Shown here piece by piece: positions 1-7,890 of a stretch of DNA of 64,000 nt (positions are counted from its first letter, which is position 1; the number at the start of each line of letters is the position of its first letter). Origin of the DNA: Nonomuraea turcica. Lineage in GTDB: Bacteria > Actinomycetota > Actinomycetes > Streptosporangiales > Streptosporangiaceae. The notes beneath the pieces are model-generated. The model saw only the letters and a list, made by a program, of their open reading frames with translations, had not been told where the DNA came from and ran no database searches. The position numbers were made by a program, and so were the translations under genes. Location of the stretch: positions 1 to 64,000 of the forward strand of contig NZ_JAUZQF010000042.1 of NCBI RefSeq assembly GCF_030718205.1, given 5' to 3'.

Positions 1-2
1 AC

Positions 3-797
3 ATCGTGTTCCGTATCCAGACCGAGGAGCCGGTGCCCGCCCCGCATCCGGGGCCGAACACCGCGATCGACCGGGGCATCGCCGTCCCGCTCGCGCTGTC
101 CACCGGAGAGAAGATCTTCCACCGTAAACAGTGGCTGTCCGGCGGGGAGCAGCAGCGCCTGCTCCGTCTGGAACGCAAAGCCGCCCGCCAGAAACGAGCC
201 GCGAAACCCGGACAACCTGCCAGCAGCCGGTTGAAGACAACCTACGACCAGATCGCCCGCCTGCGCGCCAAAGCCAAGCGCCGGGCCATCGACTGGCAAC
301 ACCAGACCACCGCCGAACTCACCGACCGGTTCTCCGTCATCGTGCTCGAAGACCTCAAGGTCACGAACATGATGGCGAGCGCCGCCGGCACCCCCGAACA
401 GCCGGGCACGAACGTCGCCCAAAAACGCGGCCTGAACCGCGCCATCGCCGGACAGGCATGGGGCCGCACCGCCGAGTTCCTCACCTACAAGGCCACCGCC
501 AAAGGCGGAACGGTCGTCTACATCCCGGCACCGGGCACCAGCCAGGAATGCCACGCCTGCCACACGATCACCGAAGGCTCCCGCCAGAGTCAGTCCCGGT
601 TCGTGTGCAACAACACCGCCTGCGGGTGGATCGGCAACGCCGACGTCAACGCCGCCCGCACCCAGTTGTACCGGTACAACTCAGCCGCCGGACGGGCGGT
701 CACTGGACGTGGAGGCCCTGCACCATTGGGGCCGGTGAAGCGTCAAGCACCTCATGGCGGGACTACCCGCACCGCCCCGCAAGGGGTGGCGGCGTAG
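3..797 (+). CDS. tnpB: TnpB-like transposon protein (IS200/IS605 or IS607 family), 5' end outside window
   Basis: This is the C-terminal two thirds of a TnpB, the RNA-guided RuvC-type nuclease carried by IS200/IS605 elements. The reading frame is open to the left edge, so the start is not visible. RuvC-type acidic residues fit the Asp in AIDRGIA, the Glu in VLEDLKV and the Asp in NADVNAA. A zinc-ribbon is visible as CHAC followed by CNNTAC. No tnpA is in view; many actinobacterial copies lack one. The sequence after the stop looks like the right end of the element, so the 3' half is probably intact. Whether the whole protein is intact cannot be judged. Confidence 0.85.
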   Translation: MVFRIQTEEPVPAPHPGPNTAIDRGIAVPLALSTGEKIFHRKQWLSGGEQQRLLRLERKAARQKRAAKPGQPASSRLKTTYDQIARLRAKAKRRAIDWQHQTTAELTDRFSVIVLEDLKVTNMMASAAGTPEQPGTNVAQKRGLNRAIAGQAWGRTAEFLTYKATAKGGTVVYIPAPGTSQECHACHTITEGSRQSQSRFVCNNTACGWIGNADVNAARTQLYRYNSAAGRAVTGRGGPAPLGPVKRQAPHGGTTRTAPQGVAA

Positions 798-841
798 CGG
801 CCATGAGAATCCTCCCCCATTCATGGGAAGGAGCACGTCAA
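798..841 (+). mobile_element. Probable right end of the TnpB element
   Basis: Just after the tnpB stop lies a short hairpin (CCCCCAT, loop, ATGGGAAGG) followed by GGAGCACGTCAA. A hairpin plus this terminal motif resembles right ends of actinobacterial tnpB elements. The guide RNA (omega/reRNA) would be expected to overlap the tnpB 3' end and this hairpin. The boundary is inferred; it coincides with the start of an unrelated coding remnant. Confidence 0.5.
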
Positions 842-970
842 TCCTCCGGGCACCGCAACACCTTCGGGCTCGACAGCACCGCGTACGCCTCCGAACTGGG
901 CCACCGCACCTGGGACGAGGTCAATGTGCTCCGGCCGGGCCAGGACTACGGCTGGCCGGACACCGAGCGC
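842..970 (+). pseudogene. Remnant of a PQQ-type sugar (glucose/sorbosone) dehydrogenase
   Basis: The + strand frame reads GHRNTFGLDS..ASELGHRTWDEVNVL then GQDYGWPDTE. This matches the C-terminal repeat of soluble PQQ-dependent glucose/sorbosone dehydrogenases (GHRN, ASE-G, DE-N---G-NYGWP). Only about 40 codons are recognisable, they begin at the transposon end, and no start or full beta-propeller is present. It is therefore a fragment, perhaps left by the insertion or by a deletion beside it. Confidence 0.55.
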
Positions 971-1090
971 GCGCACTCAGCCCGCCGGACCAGTGGTGCG
1001 CCGGTCCGTGACGAATCATCCTCACCTGTACGACACACCACGAATCTCGGCGACGGTCCGTGGTTCGCCGACATGAGGAGGACGCGGCCG

Positions 1091-1795
1091 ATGTACATTA
1101 CGGCTATGCCCGCCAAGGCCCCCCGCGAACGCATCATCGAGGCCACGGCGACGCTCCTCTCCGAAGGCGGCCGCGACGCCGTCTCCACGCGCACCGTCTG
1201 CGCAGCGGCCCGAGTGCAAGCACCAGCCATCTACCGGCTGTTCGGTGACATGCAAGGACTGCTCGACGCCGCCGGCAGTTTCGGCCTCGCCACTTACCTG
1301 GCCAAAAAGGCGGCGCTCGAGGACACGGACGATCCCGTCGAGGATCTGCGCGTCGGATGGGATCTCCACGTCGAGTTCGGCCTCGCGCAGCCGGCCTTCT
1401 ACACCCTCATCTTCGGCGACGTGCGCCCCGGTCACGAATCCCCGGCAGCGGAGCAATCCGCCGCCATCCTCGCGCACAAGGTCAACCGCGTCGCCCAGGC
1501 CGGCCGGCTTCGCGTCACCGAAGAACGCGCCGCTCAACTCATCCACTCCACCGGCAAAGGTGTGACGCTCACGCTCATCGCCACACCACCGGAGAAGCGC
1601 GACATGACTCTGTCCACGATGGCCCGCGAGTCGATCCTGGCCACCATCACCACCGACCCCGTCACCGCGGACACCTCCACCGGTCTGCTCAACGCCGCGG
1701 TCTCGCTCCAAGCCCACCTAGACGAGGCCACCATCCTCACCGACGGGGAACGTACGTTGCTCGGCGAATGGCTGAGCCGCATCGGCAAGAACTGA
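1091..1795 (+). CDS. TetR/AcrR family transcriptional regulator
   Basis: A 234-residue protein with an N-terminal TetR helix-turn-helix (RERIIEATATLLSEGG..AVSTRTVCAAARV..AIYRLFGD, about residues 10-55) and a helical C-terminal ligand domain with no recognisable specificity. The ATG at 1091 follows GAGGAGG; an ATG at 1106 is an alternative. It is transcribed alone and converges on the P450 gene. Target genes cannot be read from context, since upstream DNA is transposon and gene debris. Confidence 0.85.
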   Translation: MYITAMPAKAPRERIIEATATLLSEGGRDAVSTRTVCAAARVQAPAIYRLFGDMQGLLDAAGSFGLATYLAKKAALEDTDDPVEDLRVGWDLHVEFGLAQPAFYTLIFGDVRPGHESPAAEQSAAILAHKVNRVAQAGRLRVTEERAAQLIHSTGKGVTLTLIATPPEKRDMTLSTMARESILATITTDPVTADTSTGLLNAAVSLQAHLDEATILTDGERTLLGEWLSRIGKN

Positions 1796-1851
1796 GGCGA
1801 TGCTGTCTGTTGGACCGGCTGTCGGCCGATCGAGGAGCGCCCTGGCGGTGT

Positions 1852-3099
1852 TCATGGACGCACAGGCAGAGCGGTCAGGGCGCGCATCAGGCCGGGCTTC
1901 CAGACGATCTGTTCGGCGGGCACCGCCAGCCGCAGCCCGGGCAGCCGCAGGAGCAAGGTATGCAGAGCGATCTGGGCCTCGGCGCGGGCGAGTGCGGCGC
2001 CCAGACAGTAGTGGATGCCGTGCCCGAAGCCCAGATGGGCGTTGTCGCCGCGGTCGAGCCGCAGGCTACCGGGGTCGCTGAAGCGACGCGGGTCACGGTT
2101 GGCCAGGGCGTTGACCACCTGAACGGCTTCCCCGGCGGGGATGGTGACGTCACCGACGCGGGTGGGTTCGAGGGTGAAGCGCAGCGGGGCGATCTCGGCC
2201 GGGCCGCTGTGGCGCAGCAGTTCCTCGACCGCGACGGCCATCGCGTCCGCGTCGCCGCGCAGGCGGTCGGCCTGGTCGGGATGGGTGAGCAGGAGAAGAA
2301 CGCCATGGCTGATCAGGCTGACAGTAGTCTCGTGCCCGGCCATGAGGATGCTGATCGCGACCGAGGTCAGCTCTTGTGTACTGAGCCGGTCGCCGTCGTC
2401 CTCCTGCGTGCGGACCAGCGCGGACAGCAGGTCGTCGCCGCCGTCGCCGCGCTTGGCCTCGATCAGCTCGGACATGTACGCCACCAGGGCCCTGGCGCCT
2501 GCCGCCATCGCCTCCAGGTCGCCGGCGGTCATGGCCTCGCCCCAGACGCGCCAGGTGCCACGGTCGGCCTGGGGCACGCCGAGAAGCTCGCAGATGACCT
2601 GGACGGGCAGCGGGTAGGCGAAACGTTCGATCAGGTCGATCTCGTCGTGCCCGGTGAAGTCGTGCCCGCTGAAGTCGTGCCTGGTGAAGTCGTGCCTGGT
2701 GAAGCCGTCGATGAGCTCGTCGACGATCTGCTGGATGCGCGGGCGGAGCCGCTCCACCCGGCGGGCGGTGAACTCGCGCGAGACGAGCCTGCGCAGCCGC
2801 GTGTGGTCCGGCGGGTCGTAGGCGCCCATGGTGCGCGTCAGGTACGGCCGCACGTCCTCGGGTATCCCGGCGATGGCCGCCACGTTCAGCTTGGTCTGGC
2901 GGGCCATGTCGCTGCTGAGCCGGGGGTCGGTCAGCACGGCGAGGCTCTCCTCGTATCCGGTGACCAGCCAGATCGGCGTGCCGTCCAGGTAGTGGCCCCG
3001 GGTGACGGGGCCGTGCTCGGCGAGGCCGGCCAGGAAGGCGTCGCGGTCGGGGGTGGTGAACAGTTCGGCGAGGTCGGCGTTCACGCGGTCGGTGGTCAT
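1852..3099 (-). CDS. Cytochrome P450
   Basis: A 415-residue soluble bacterial P450 (CYP105/107-like). The I-helix oxygen-binding motif AGHETT is at 254-259, the ExxR pair at E293/R296 and the haem-ligand loop FGHGIHYCLG has Cys365. It would hydroxylate or epoxidise a small organic substrate using a ferredoxin partner that is not encoded nearby. It is translationally coupled (ATGA overlap) behind a glycosyltransferase. Residues 133-153 are an unusual run of four HDF/HDE repeats produced by a 15-bp tandem duplication, inserted before the helix leading to FAYPLPV. Confidence 0.93.
   Translation of the reverse strand: MTTDRVNADLAELFTTPDRDAFLAGLAEHGPVTRGHYLDGTPIWLVTGYEESLAVLTDPRLSSDMARQTKLNVAAIAGIPEDVRPYLTRTMGAYDPPDHTRLRRLVSREFTARRVERLRPRIQQIVDELIDGFTRHDFTRHDFSGHDFTGHDEIDLIERFAYPLPVQVICELLGVPQADRGTWRVWGEAMTAGDLEAMAAGARALVAYMSELIEAKRGDGGDDLLSALVRTQEDDGDRLSTQELTSVAISILMAGHETTVSLISHGVLLLLTHPDQADRLRGDADAMAVAVEELLRHSGPAEIAPLRFTLEPTRVGDVTIPAGEAVQVVNALANRDPRRFSDPGSLRLDRGDNAHLGFGHGIHYCLGAALARAEAQIALHTLLLRLPGLRLAVPAEQIVWKPGLMRALTALPVRP
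2647..2706 (-). repeat. Four tandem copies of a 15-bp unit inside the P450 gene
   Basis: Four near-identical 15-bp units (core GAAGTCGTGC on the + strand) encode RHDFT/RHDFS/GHDFT/GHDE. Length is a multiple of three, so the frame is kept. Such arrays expand and contract by slippage and P450 homologues would not normally carry it. Confidence 0.8.
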
Positions 3100-4364
3100 G
3101 CGAGGGTCTCCAGGATTCTGACTGCGGTGTGGACGCCGTTCTCGGCGCGGATCCGTGCGCCGAGGTTGTCGGCGCGTTCGGCCATGCCCTGGTCGGTGGC
3201 GGCGGCCGTGATGGCGGCGGCCAGGCTGTGCGGGGTGAGCCTGCGCTGCGGTTGGGGTGCCGGGGCGATGCCCGCCGCGTGCATCCGCGAGGCCCAGAAC
3301 GGCTGGTCGGCGACGAACGGGCAGATCACCTGTGGGCGTCCGGCGGCCAGGGCGGCGCCGGTGGTGCCGCTGCCGCCGTGGTGCACGATCGCGGCCATGC
3401 GTGGGAACAGCCAGTCATGGGGCGCCTGGTCCAGCAGGAGCATGGTGTCGGGCAGGTCGTCGAGGTGGATGCCGCCCCAGCCGGAGACCAGGACCGCGCG
3501 GACCTCGGCCAGCTTGACGGCCTCGGCGACGATCCGGCCGACGCGGCGCGGGTCGGTGCCCGCCATGCTGCCGAAGCCGATGCAGACCGGCGGCTCTCCG
3601 GCCTGAAGGAAGGCGCTCAACTCCGCCGGCGGCGTCCACCCCGGGGCGGCGGGCAGGTACCAGAACCCGGTGGTGGGCACCCAGGACGGATAGTCGAGCC
3701 CTCGCGGCAGCACGTGCGTGCTGAAGGCCTGCAGCACGGTGACCGGGCTGCCGTCAGGGGCGCGCAGCACGTCGTGCCGTCCCCGCCGCCGGGGCAGGTG
3801 CAAGGTCTCGCGCCGGAACCGGTCGGCGACGCCGGCGATGGAGGCCCGCAACAGCAGCCTGGTGGGCAGGTACGAGGCCCGGTTCAGCGCCCGGGGTACC
3901 GTGACGCCGGCCAGCATCGGGTTGGGGAACGTGCCGGTCGGCACCCACACCGGCTGCATCGCGGCCGGCACGGCGGGCACGCCCAGGCGCTCGGCGATGT
4001 GATGGCAGGGAAAGCCGGGCGGGTGCACGATCACATCCGCGCCGCCGTCGGCTGCGGCGGCCATGTCGGCCAGCACCTGGGCCATCAGCGGCTTGGTCCG
4101 TTTGATGACGGTGAGCGCGATCTTCTTGCCGCGCAGGCCCCGGTAGTTGGTCTCGATCGCCTCCCGAATGTCTGGGTCGTCGATGAGCCGGTTCGGGCCG
4201 TCGTCCAGCGCCGCGAACGGCAGGCCGTACGGTTCGGCCAGGGACGCGGACGCGGCCGGGGCACCCAGCACCGCCTCGTGTCCGGCCTGGCGCAGGGCGT
4301 GGGCAAGCGCGGCGTAGGGTTGCACGTCGCCGCGGGTGCCGTGGGTGAGGATGAGGACCTTCAT
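3096..4364 (-). CDS. UDP-glycosyltransferase, GT1/GT28-like
   Basis: A 422-residue GT-B glycosyltransferase. The N-terminus LTHGTRGDVQPYAALAHAL is typical of sterol- and antibiotic-type glucosyltransferases, and the C-terminal donor site reads HHGGSGTTGAALAAGRPQVICPFVADQPFWA. It should transfer a sugar from a nucleotide donor to a hydrophobic aglycone. The ATG at 4364 has AGGAAA upstream. It is first in a two-gene unit with the P450 and divergent from a GbsR/MarR regulator, suggesting a small modification or detoxification module. The acceptor is unknown. Confidence 0.9.
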   Translation of the reverse strand: MKVLILTHGTRGDVQPYAALAHALRQAGHEAVLGAPAASASLAEPYGLPFAALDDGPNRLIDDPDIREAIETNYRGLRGKKIALTVIKRTKPLMAQVLADMAAAADGGADVIVHPPGFPCHHIAERLGVPAVPAAMQPVWVPTGTFPNPMLAGVTVPRALNRASYLPTRLLLRASIAGVADRFRRETLHLPRRRGRHDVLRAPDGSPVTVLQAFSTHVLPRGLDYPSWVPTTGFWYLPAAPGWTPPAELSAFLQAGEPPVCIGFGSMAGTDPRRVGRIVAEAVKLAEVRAVLVSGWGGIHLDDLPDTMLLLDQAPHDWLFPRMAAIVHHGGSGTTGAALAAGRPQVICPFVADQPFWASRMHAAGIAPAPQPQRRLTPHSLAAAITAAATDQGMAERADNLGARIRAENGVHTAVRILETLA

Positions 4365-4431
4365 CGGCGTTTCCTGTCTGCGGGCGGGCCGGCGGCCGCA
4401 CCTGCTCATCGACATTTCGTGGATCTTGCTC

Positions 4432-4454
4432 GCCGACCAGGCTTCCCGGCACAC
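4432..4454 (-). repeat. 23-nt element shared with the nhaA leader
   Basis: The same 23 nt occur at 24378-24400 on the same strand. Both copies sit a short distance upstream of a minus-strand gene (68 nt before the glycosyltransferase start here, 39 nt before nhaA there). Read on the minus strand, the segment can fold as CCGGG-AAG-CCTGG with flanking GCC/GGC, so it may be a leader RNA element. Confidence 0.5.
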
Positions 4455-4490
4455 CGTCGACCCGCCACAGGCCGATTCCCTCCAATATAT

Positions 4491-4510
4491 CGAAATTTCG
4501 GAAATTTCTG
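4491..4510. promoter_or_regulatory. Tandem GAAATTTC palindromes, probable GbsR/MarR operator
   Basis: Two copies of the self-palindromic octamer GAAATTTC lie at 4492-4499 and 4501-4508, one base apart, in the A/T-rich stretch between the divergent glycosyltransferase and GbsR/MarR genes. Location and symmetry fit an operator for the adjacent regulator, controlling both directions. Confidence 0.55.
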
Positions 4511-4553
4511 AAGACTCACAACGATTCGCTATCCTGCTGCATGGAGGTGGCGG

Positions 4554-5021
4554 GTGAGCGACAGGCAGGAGCAGTGGCTGGCGGCCGAACGGCTGGCCCT
4601 GGCGCTGACCGAGGGCGGGATGCAGCGCATGTCCGCGCGGACGCTCGCGGTGTTCCTGTTCACCGACACCGAGACGGTCACCATGGGCCAGATCGCCGAG
4701 CGGCTCGGCGTGAGCGCGGGCTCGGTCTCCGGCGCGGTCAGGACGCTGCTGTCAGTCGGGCTGATCGAACGCCTGCCCGCTCCCGGCAGCCGGCGTGAGC
4801 ACTATCGGCTGCGCGACGACGCCTGGCCTCGGCTGTTTTCCACGCAGAACACCGTCGTCCAGGTCATGTTGCAAGCCGCAGACACCGGTATCGCGACCAC
4901 CGAGCCGGGCGATCCGGCCCACCAGCGGCTGGCGCGGATGCGGGACTTCTACCAGTTCCTGCTGGACGAGCTGCCATCGCTGCTGCAGCGCTGGCACCAG
5001 CGACAACTGCCGCGTCCCTGA
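4554..5021 (+). CDS. GbsR/MarR family transcriptional regulator
   Basis: A 155-residue winged-helix protein. The helix-turn-helix is in VTMGQIAERLGVSAGSVSGAVRTLLSVGLIERL and the wing in PAPGSRREHYRLR, followed by a helical dimerisation tail. The GTG at 4554 is set by GGAGGT five bases upstream. It is divergent from the glycosyltransferase-P450 unit, with tandem palindromes between them, and probably represses that pair and itself until an aromatic or drug-like ligand binds. Confidence 0.85.
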   Translation: MSDRQEQWLAAERLALALTEGGMQRMSARTLAVFLFTDTETVTMGQIAERLGVSAGSVSGAVRTLLSVGLIERLPAPGSRREHYRLRDDAWPRLFSTQNTVVQVMLQAADTGIATTEPGDPAHQRLARMRDFYQFLLDELPSLLQRWHQRQLPRP

Positions 5022-5111
5022 TCGAACGCGGCGCGCCGGGAATGGGCTGCTCCACCGGCTGATGGCGCCGCCGTCCTCGTCTCCGTGCTGCACGCGTTGG
5101 ACTGAGTAAGA

Positions 5112-5143
5112 CCCGTTCTCATGGAGTTCTTAGACGGGCTTTA
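5112..5143 (+). terminator. Weak intrinsic terminator after the GbsR gene
   Basis: CCCGTTCT and AGACGGG can pair with one bulge, followed by CTTTAT. It lies between the regulator and the protease gene. The T-run is short, so the call is tentative. Confidence 0.35.
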
Positions 5144-5967
5144 TGGCAGTTTTCGCTGAGGTTTATGACGATGGGGCGATGGAGCGCGTGCCGCAGGACG
5201 CTGGTGCGGCCGAGGCTCAGGGAGCCGTGGCCGGGAGGGCTCGGCGGTTCGTCGTCGGGGGTGGCGCACTTGTCGTCGTGGCGGTGCTGGCGTACTGGCT
5301 GGGAAGCAGCGGTGGGAACGGCGAAGCGGCCGCGCCCCGGCCGAGCGCGACGCCGACGCCCAGTGCGACGCTCGCGGTGTCCGAGGTCTTCAAGAGGGCC
5401 GGGCCGTCGGTGGCGGTCATCCAGGCCGGGAAGTCGCTCGGCACCGGGGTGATCGCGGCTGACGACGGGACGATTCTGACGGCACACCACGTCGTCAAAG
5501 GCACCAAGGACGTCACCGTGACGTTCGCTGACGGCACCAAGACGAAGGCCGTTGTCGTGTCGGCGAATCCCAAGCGTGACGTCGCGACCCTCAAGCCCGC
5601 GGAGCTGCCCGAGATCGTCGTCCCGGCGACGCTCGGCGGCGCGGTGGCCGTGGGTGCGCCCGTGGTGGCGATCGGCAATCCGCTGGGCCTGACGTACAGC
5701 GTCTCCACCGGTGTTGTGTCGGGCCTGAACCGGAGCGCCGAGGACGGTGACCTGAGCGGGCTCATTCAGTTCGACGCCTCCGTCAACCCGGGCAGCTCCG
5801 GCGGTCCCCTCCTGGACGCTCGCGGCCTGGTCATCGGGATCGTCGTCTCGATCGCCGACCCGGGAGGCGACGAGGCGTTCGCCGGCATCGCGTTCGCGGT
5901 GCCGATCGGCGTGGCCCTGGGTGGCAGCGAAGGCGACGGCCCGCCGGGCGACGGGCCCCTGATTTGA
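5143..5967 (+). CDS. Membrane-anchored trypsin-like serine protease (S1C/HtrA-type, no PDZ)
   Basis: A 274-residue protein with an N-terminal cytoplasmic tail, one transmembrane segment (about 36-52, VVGGGALVVVAVLAYWL), a Pro/Ser/Thr linker, then a trypsin-like domain. The triad fits His in LTAHHVV, Asp in KRDVATL and Ser in NPGSSGGPL. No PDZ domain follows, unlike full HtrA/DegP proteins. The protease would face the cell exterior. It lies 20 bp upstream of moxR, so it may belong to the same unit. The ATG at 5143 lacks a clear ribosome site and the ATG at 5179 is possible. Confidence 0.82.
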   Translation: MAVFAEVYDDGAMERVPQDAGAAEAQGAVAGRARRFVVGGGALVVVAVLAYWLGSSGGNGEAAAPRPSATPTPSATLAVSEVFKRAGPSVAVIQAGKSLGTGVIAADDGTILTAHHVVKGTKDVTVTFADGTKTKAVVVSANPKRDVATLKPAELPEIVVPATLGGAVAVGAPVVAIGNPLGLTYSVSTGVVSGLNRSAEDGDLSGLIQFDASVNPGSSGGPLLDARGLVIGIVVSIADPGGDEAFAGIAFAVPIGVALGGSEGDGPPGDGPLI

Positions 5968-5987
5968 CCGACGAGAAGGAACACCAT

Positions 5988-6977
5988 ATGACCTCGACCA
6001 AGTCCCCCGAGTCGGCTCATCCGCTCGAACATGTGCTGTTCGAGGTCAAACGCACGATCGTCGGGCAGGACGTCCTGCTGGAGCGCATGGCCGTCGCACT
6101 GATCGCCGACGGCCACCTGCTCGTCGAGGGCGTGCCGGGCCTGGCCAAGACGCTCGCGGTGCGGTCGCTGGCCGCCGCGATCGCCGGGAGCTTCCAGCGC
6201 GTCCAGTTCACCCCCGACCTGGTGCCCGCCGACCTCGTGGGCACGCGGGTCTACCACCAGCACTCCGGCGAGTTCAAAACCGAGCTCGGCCCGGTGTTCG
6301 CGAACCTGCTGCTGGCCGACGAGATCAACCGCGCTCCCGCCAAGGTGCAGAGCGCCCTGCTGGAAGTGATGCAGGAGCATCAGGTGACGATCGGCCGTGA
6401 GACGTTCCGGGTGCCCGAGCCGTTCCTCGTCATGGCGACGGAGAACCCGATCGAGTCGGAGGGCACCTACCCGCTGCCCGAAGCGCAGGTCGACCGTTTC
6501 ATGATGAAGGTGGTCGTCGACTATCCGACGCAGGCCGAAGAGCAGGCGATCGTCGACCGGGCGCTGCGTCCGCCGGAGTCGCCGCAGCCGATGGTGACGG
6601 CCGCGGAGCTGATCGCGATGCGGGCCCGCGCTCAGGAGGTGTACGTCGACCCGGCCATCGTCGACTACGCGGTGCGGCTGGTCGCCGTGACGCGTTCCCC
6701 CGCGACGGCCGGGCTCGGCGAGCTGGAACGGTATGTCACCTACGGGGCGAGCCCGCGGGCGTCCATCGCGCTCGTCACGGGCGCCCGGGCGCTGGCGTTC
6801 CTGCGCGGCCGCGACTACGTCCTGCCGCACGACCTGTCCGAGCTCGCGCTCGACGTGCTGCGCCACCGCCTCGTGCTGTCGTACGAGGCCCTCGCGGACG
6901 ACGTCGACGCCGACACGATCATCACCAGGGTGCTCGGCGCTGTCCGGGCGCCCGACGTCGTCCTGCAGAACCGCTGA
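5988..6977 (+). CDS. moxR: MoxR family AAA+ ATPase
   Basis: A 329-residue MoxR ATPase. Walker A is GVPGLAKT (48-55), Walker B is LLADEINR and sensor 1 is MATENP. MoxR proteins act as chaperone-like factors for partners carrying von Willebrand A domains. The ATG at 5988 follows AGAAGGA, which argues against the in-frame TTG at 5964. It heads the conserved order moxR, DUF58, VWA, VWA seen in many actinomycetes, with only a few bases between genes. Confidence 0.95.
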   Translation: MTSTKSPESAHPLEHVLFEVKRTIVGQDVLLERMAVALIADGHLLVEGVPGLAKTLAVRSLAAAIAGSFQRVQFTPDLVPADLVGTRVYHQHSGEFKTELGPVFANLLLADEINRAPAKVQSALLEVMQEHQVTIGRETFRVPEPFLVMATENPIESEGTYPLPEAQVDRFMMKVVVDYPTQAEEQAIVDRALRPPESPQPMVTAAELIAMRARAQEVYVDPAIVDYAVRLVAVTRSPATAGLGELERYVTYGASPRASIALVTGARALAFLRGRDYVLPHDLSELALDVLRHRLVLSYEALADDVDADTIITRVLGAVRAPDVVLQNR

Positions 6978-6980
6978 GCC

Positions 6981-7865
6981 ATGGCCACCGCCCCCGAGAG
7001 GCTCCTGCTCCGCCTGGAGTGGAAGGTCGTCCGCAGGCTCGACGGCCGGCTCCAGGGCGCCCACCGCACCGCGCACCGCGGCTCCGGGATCGACTTCACC
7101 GGGTTGCGCGCGTACGTCGACGGCGACGACGCCCGCCACATCGACTGGAACGTGACCGCACGGCTGGACGAGCCGCACCTGCGCGTGTTCACCGAGGACC
7201 GCGAGCTGACCGTGTGGCTCGTGCTCGACCGGTCGGCGTCGATGGCGGCCGGCCGGCCGGGGCGCGGCAAGCACGACGTGCTCGCCGAGCTCGCGCTCGT
7301 CCTCGCCCGGCTGTTCGGCCGGGGCGGCAACCGCGTCGGCGCCCTGCTGTTCGACACCGGGATGCTGCGCGTCGTGCCGCCCGGCACCTCCCGGCGGCAC
7401 GCGCTGCGGATCGGCGCCGAGCTGGAACGCAGCTCCGCGGCGCACGGTGGTGCCACCACCGACCTGGCGGAGATGCTCGATGCGGCCGGACGGCTGGCGC
7501 GCCGCCGCGCGCTCATCGTCGTGCTGTCGGACTTCATCGGCGACGGCGACTGGGAGCGCTCGCTTCAGCGCCTGGCCCGGCGGCACGAGGTCGTCGTCCT
7601 GCGGATCGTGGACACCGCCGACGACGTGCTGCCCGAAGCCGGGCTGATCGTGGTCGAGGACGCCGAGACCGGCGAGCAGCTCGTCGTCGACTCCGCCGAC
7701 CCGTTGTTGCGGGTCCGCTTCCGCGAGGCCGTCGACGCCCGCGACGCCCGGCTCACGGCGGGCATGCGCCGGGCCGGGGTGCCCGTCCACCGCATCGACA
7801 CCGACCGCGACCTGGACGAGGCGCTCGTCGAGGTCGTCGCCCGAACCCGGGACCGGTCGCCGTGA
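6981..7865 (+). CDS. DUF58 domain protein, MoxR-operon partner
   Basis: A 294-residue DUF58 protein with the family hallmark GSGIDFTGLRAYVDGDDARHIDWN (here in pieces: GSGIDFTGLRAY, then DARHIDWNVTAR) and a vWA-like fold with a DRSAS metal-site motif. It lacks transmembrane helices, so it is cytosolic. Three bases separate it from moxR. In the family it is thought to bridge MoxR and the membrane VWA proteins; the exact job is unknown. Confidence 0.92.
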   Translation: MATAPERLLLRLEWKVVRRLDGRLQGAHRTAHRGSGIDFTGLRAYVDGDDARHIDWNVTARLDEPHLRVFTEDRELTVWLVLDRSASMAAGRPGRGKHDVLAELALVLARLFGRGGNRVGALLFDTGMLRVVPPGTSRRHALRIGAELERSSAAHGGATTDLAEMLDAAGRLARRRALIVVLSDFIGDGDWERSLQRLARRHEVVVLRIVDTADDVLPEAGLIVVEDAETGEQLVVDSADPLLRVRFREAVDARDARLTAGMRRAGVPVHRIDTDRDLDEALVEVVARTRDRSP

Positions 7866-7890
7866 GCGAGCTCATCTCATGGGAGGCCTC

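Noticed and set aside
131..1090. Long plus-strand frame running from tnpB into the TetR gene
   Set aside because: The first part is a shifted reading of tnpB rich in Arg/Pro; only the TetR part and a short dehydrogenase remnant are meaningful.
5766..7790. 674-codon minus-strand frame over moxR and DUF58
   Set aside because: Antisense shadow of two well-recognised genes; no domain content.
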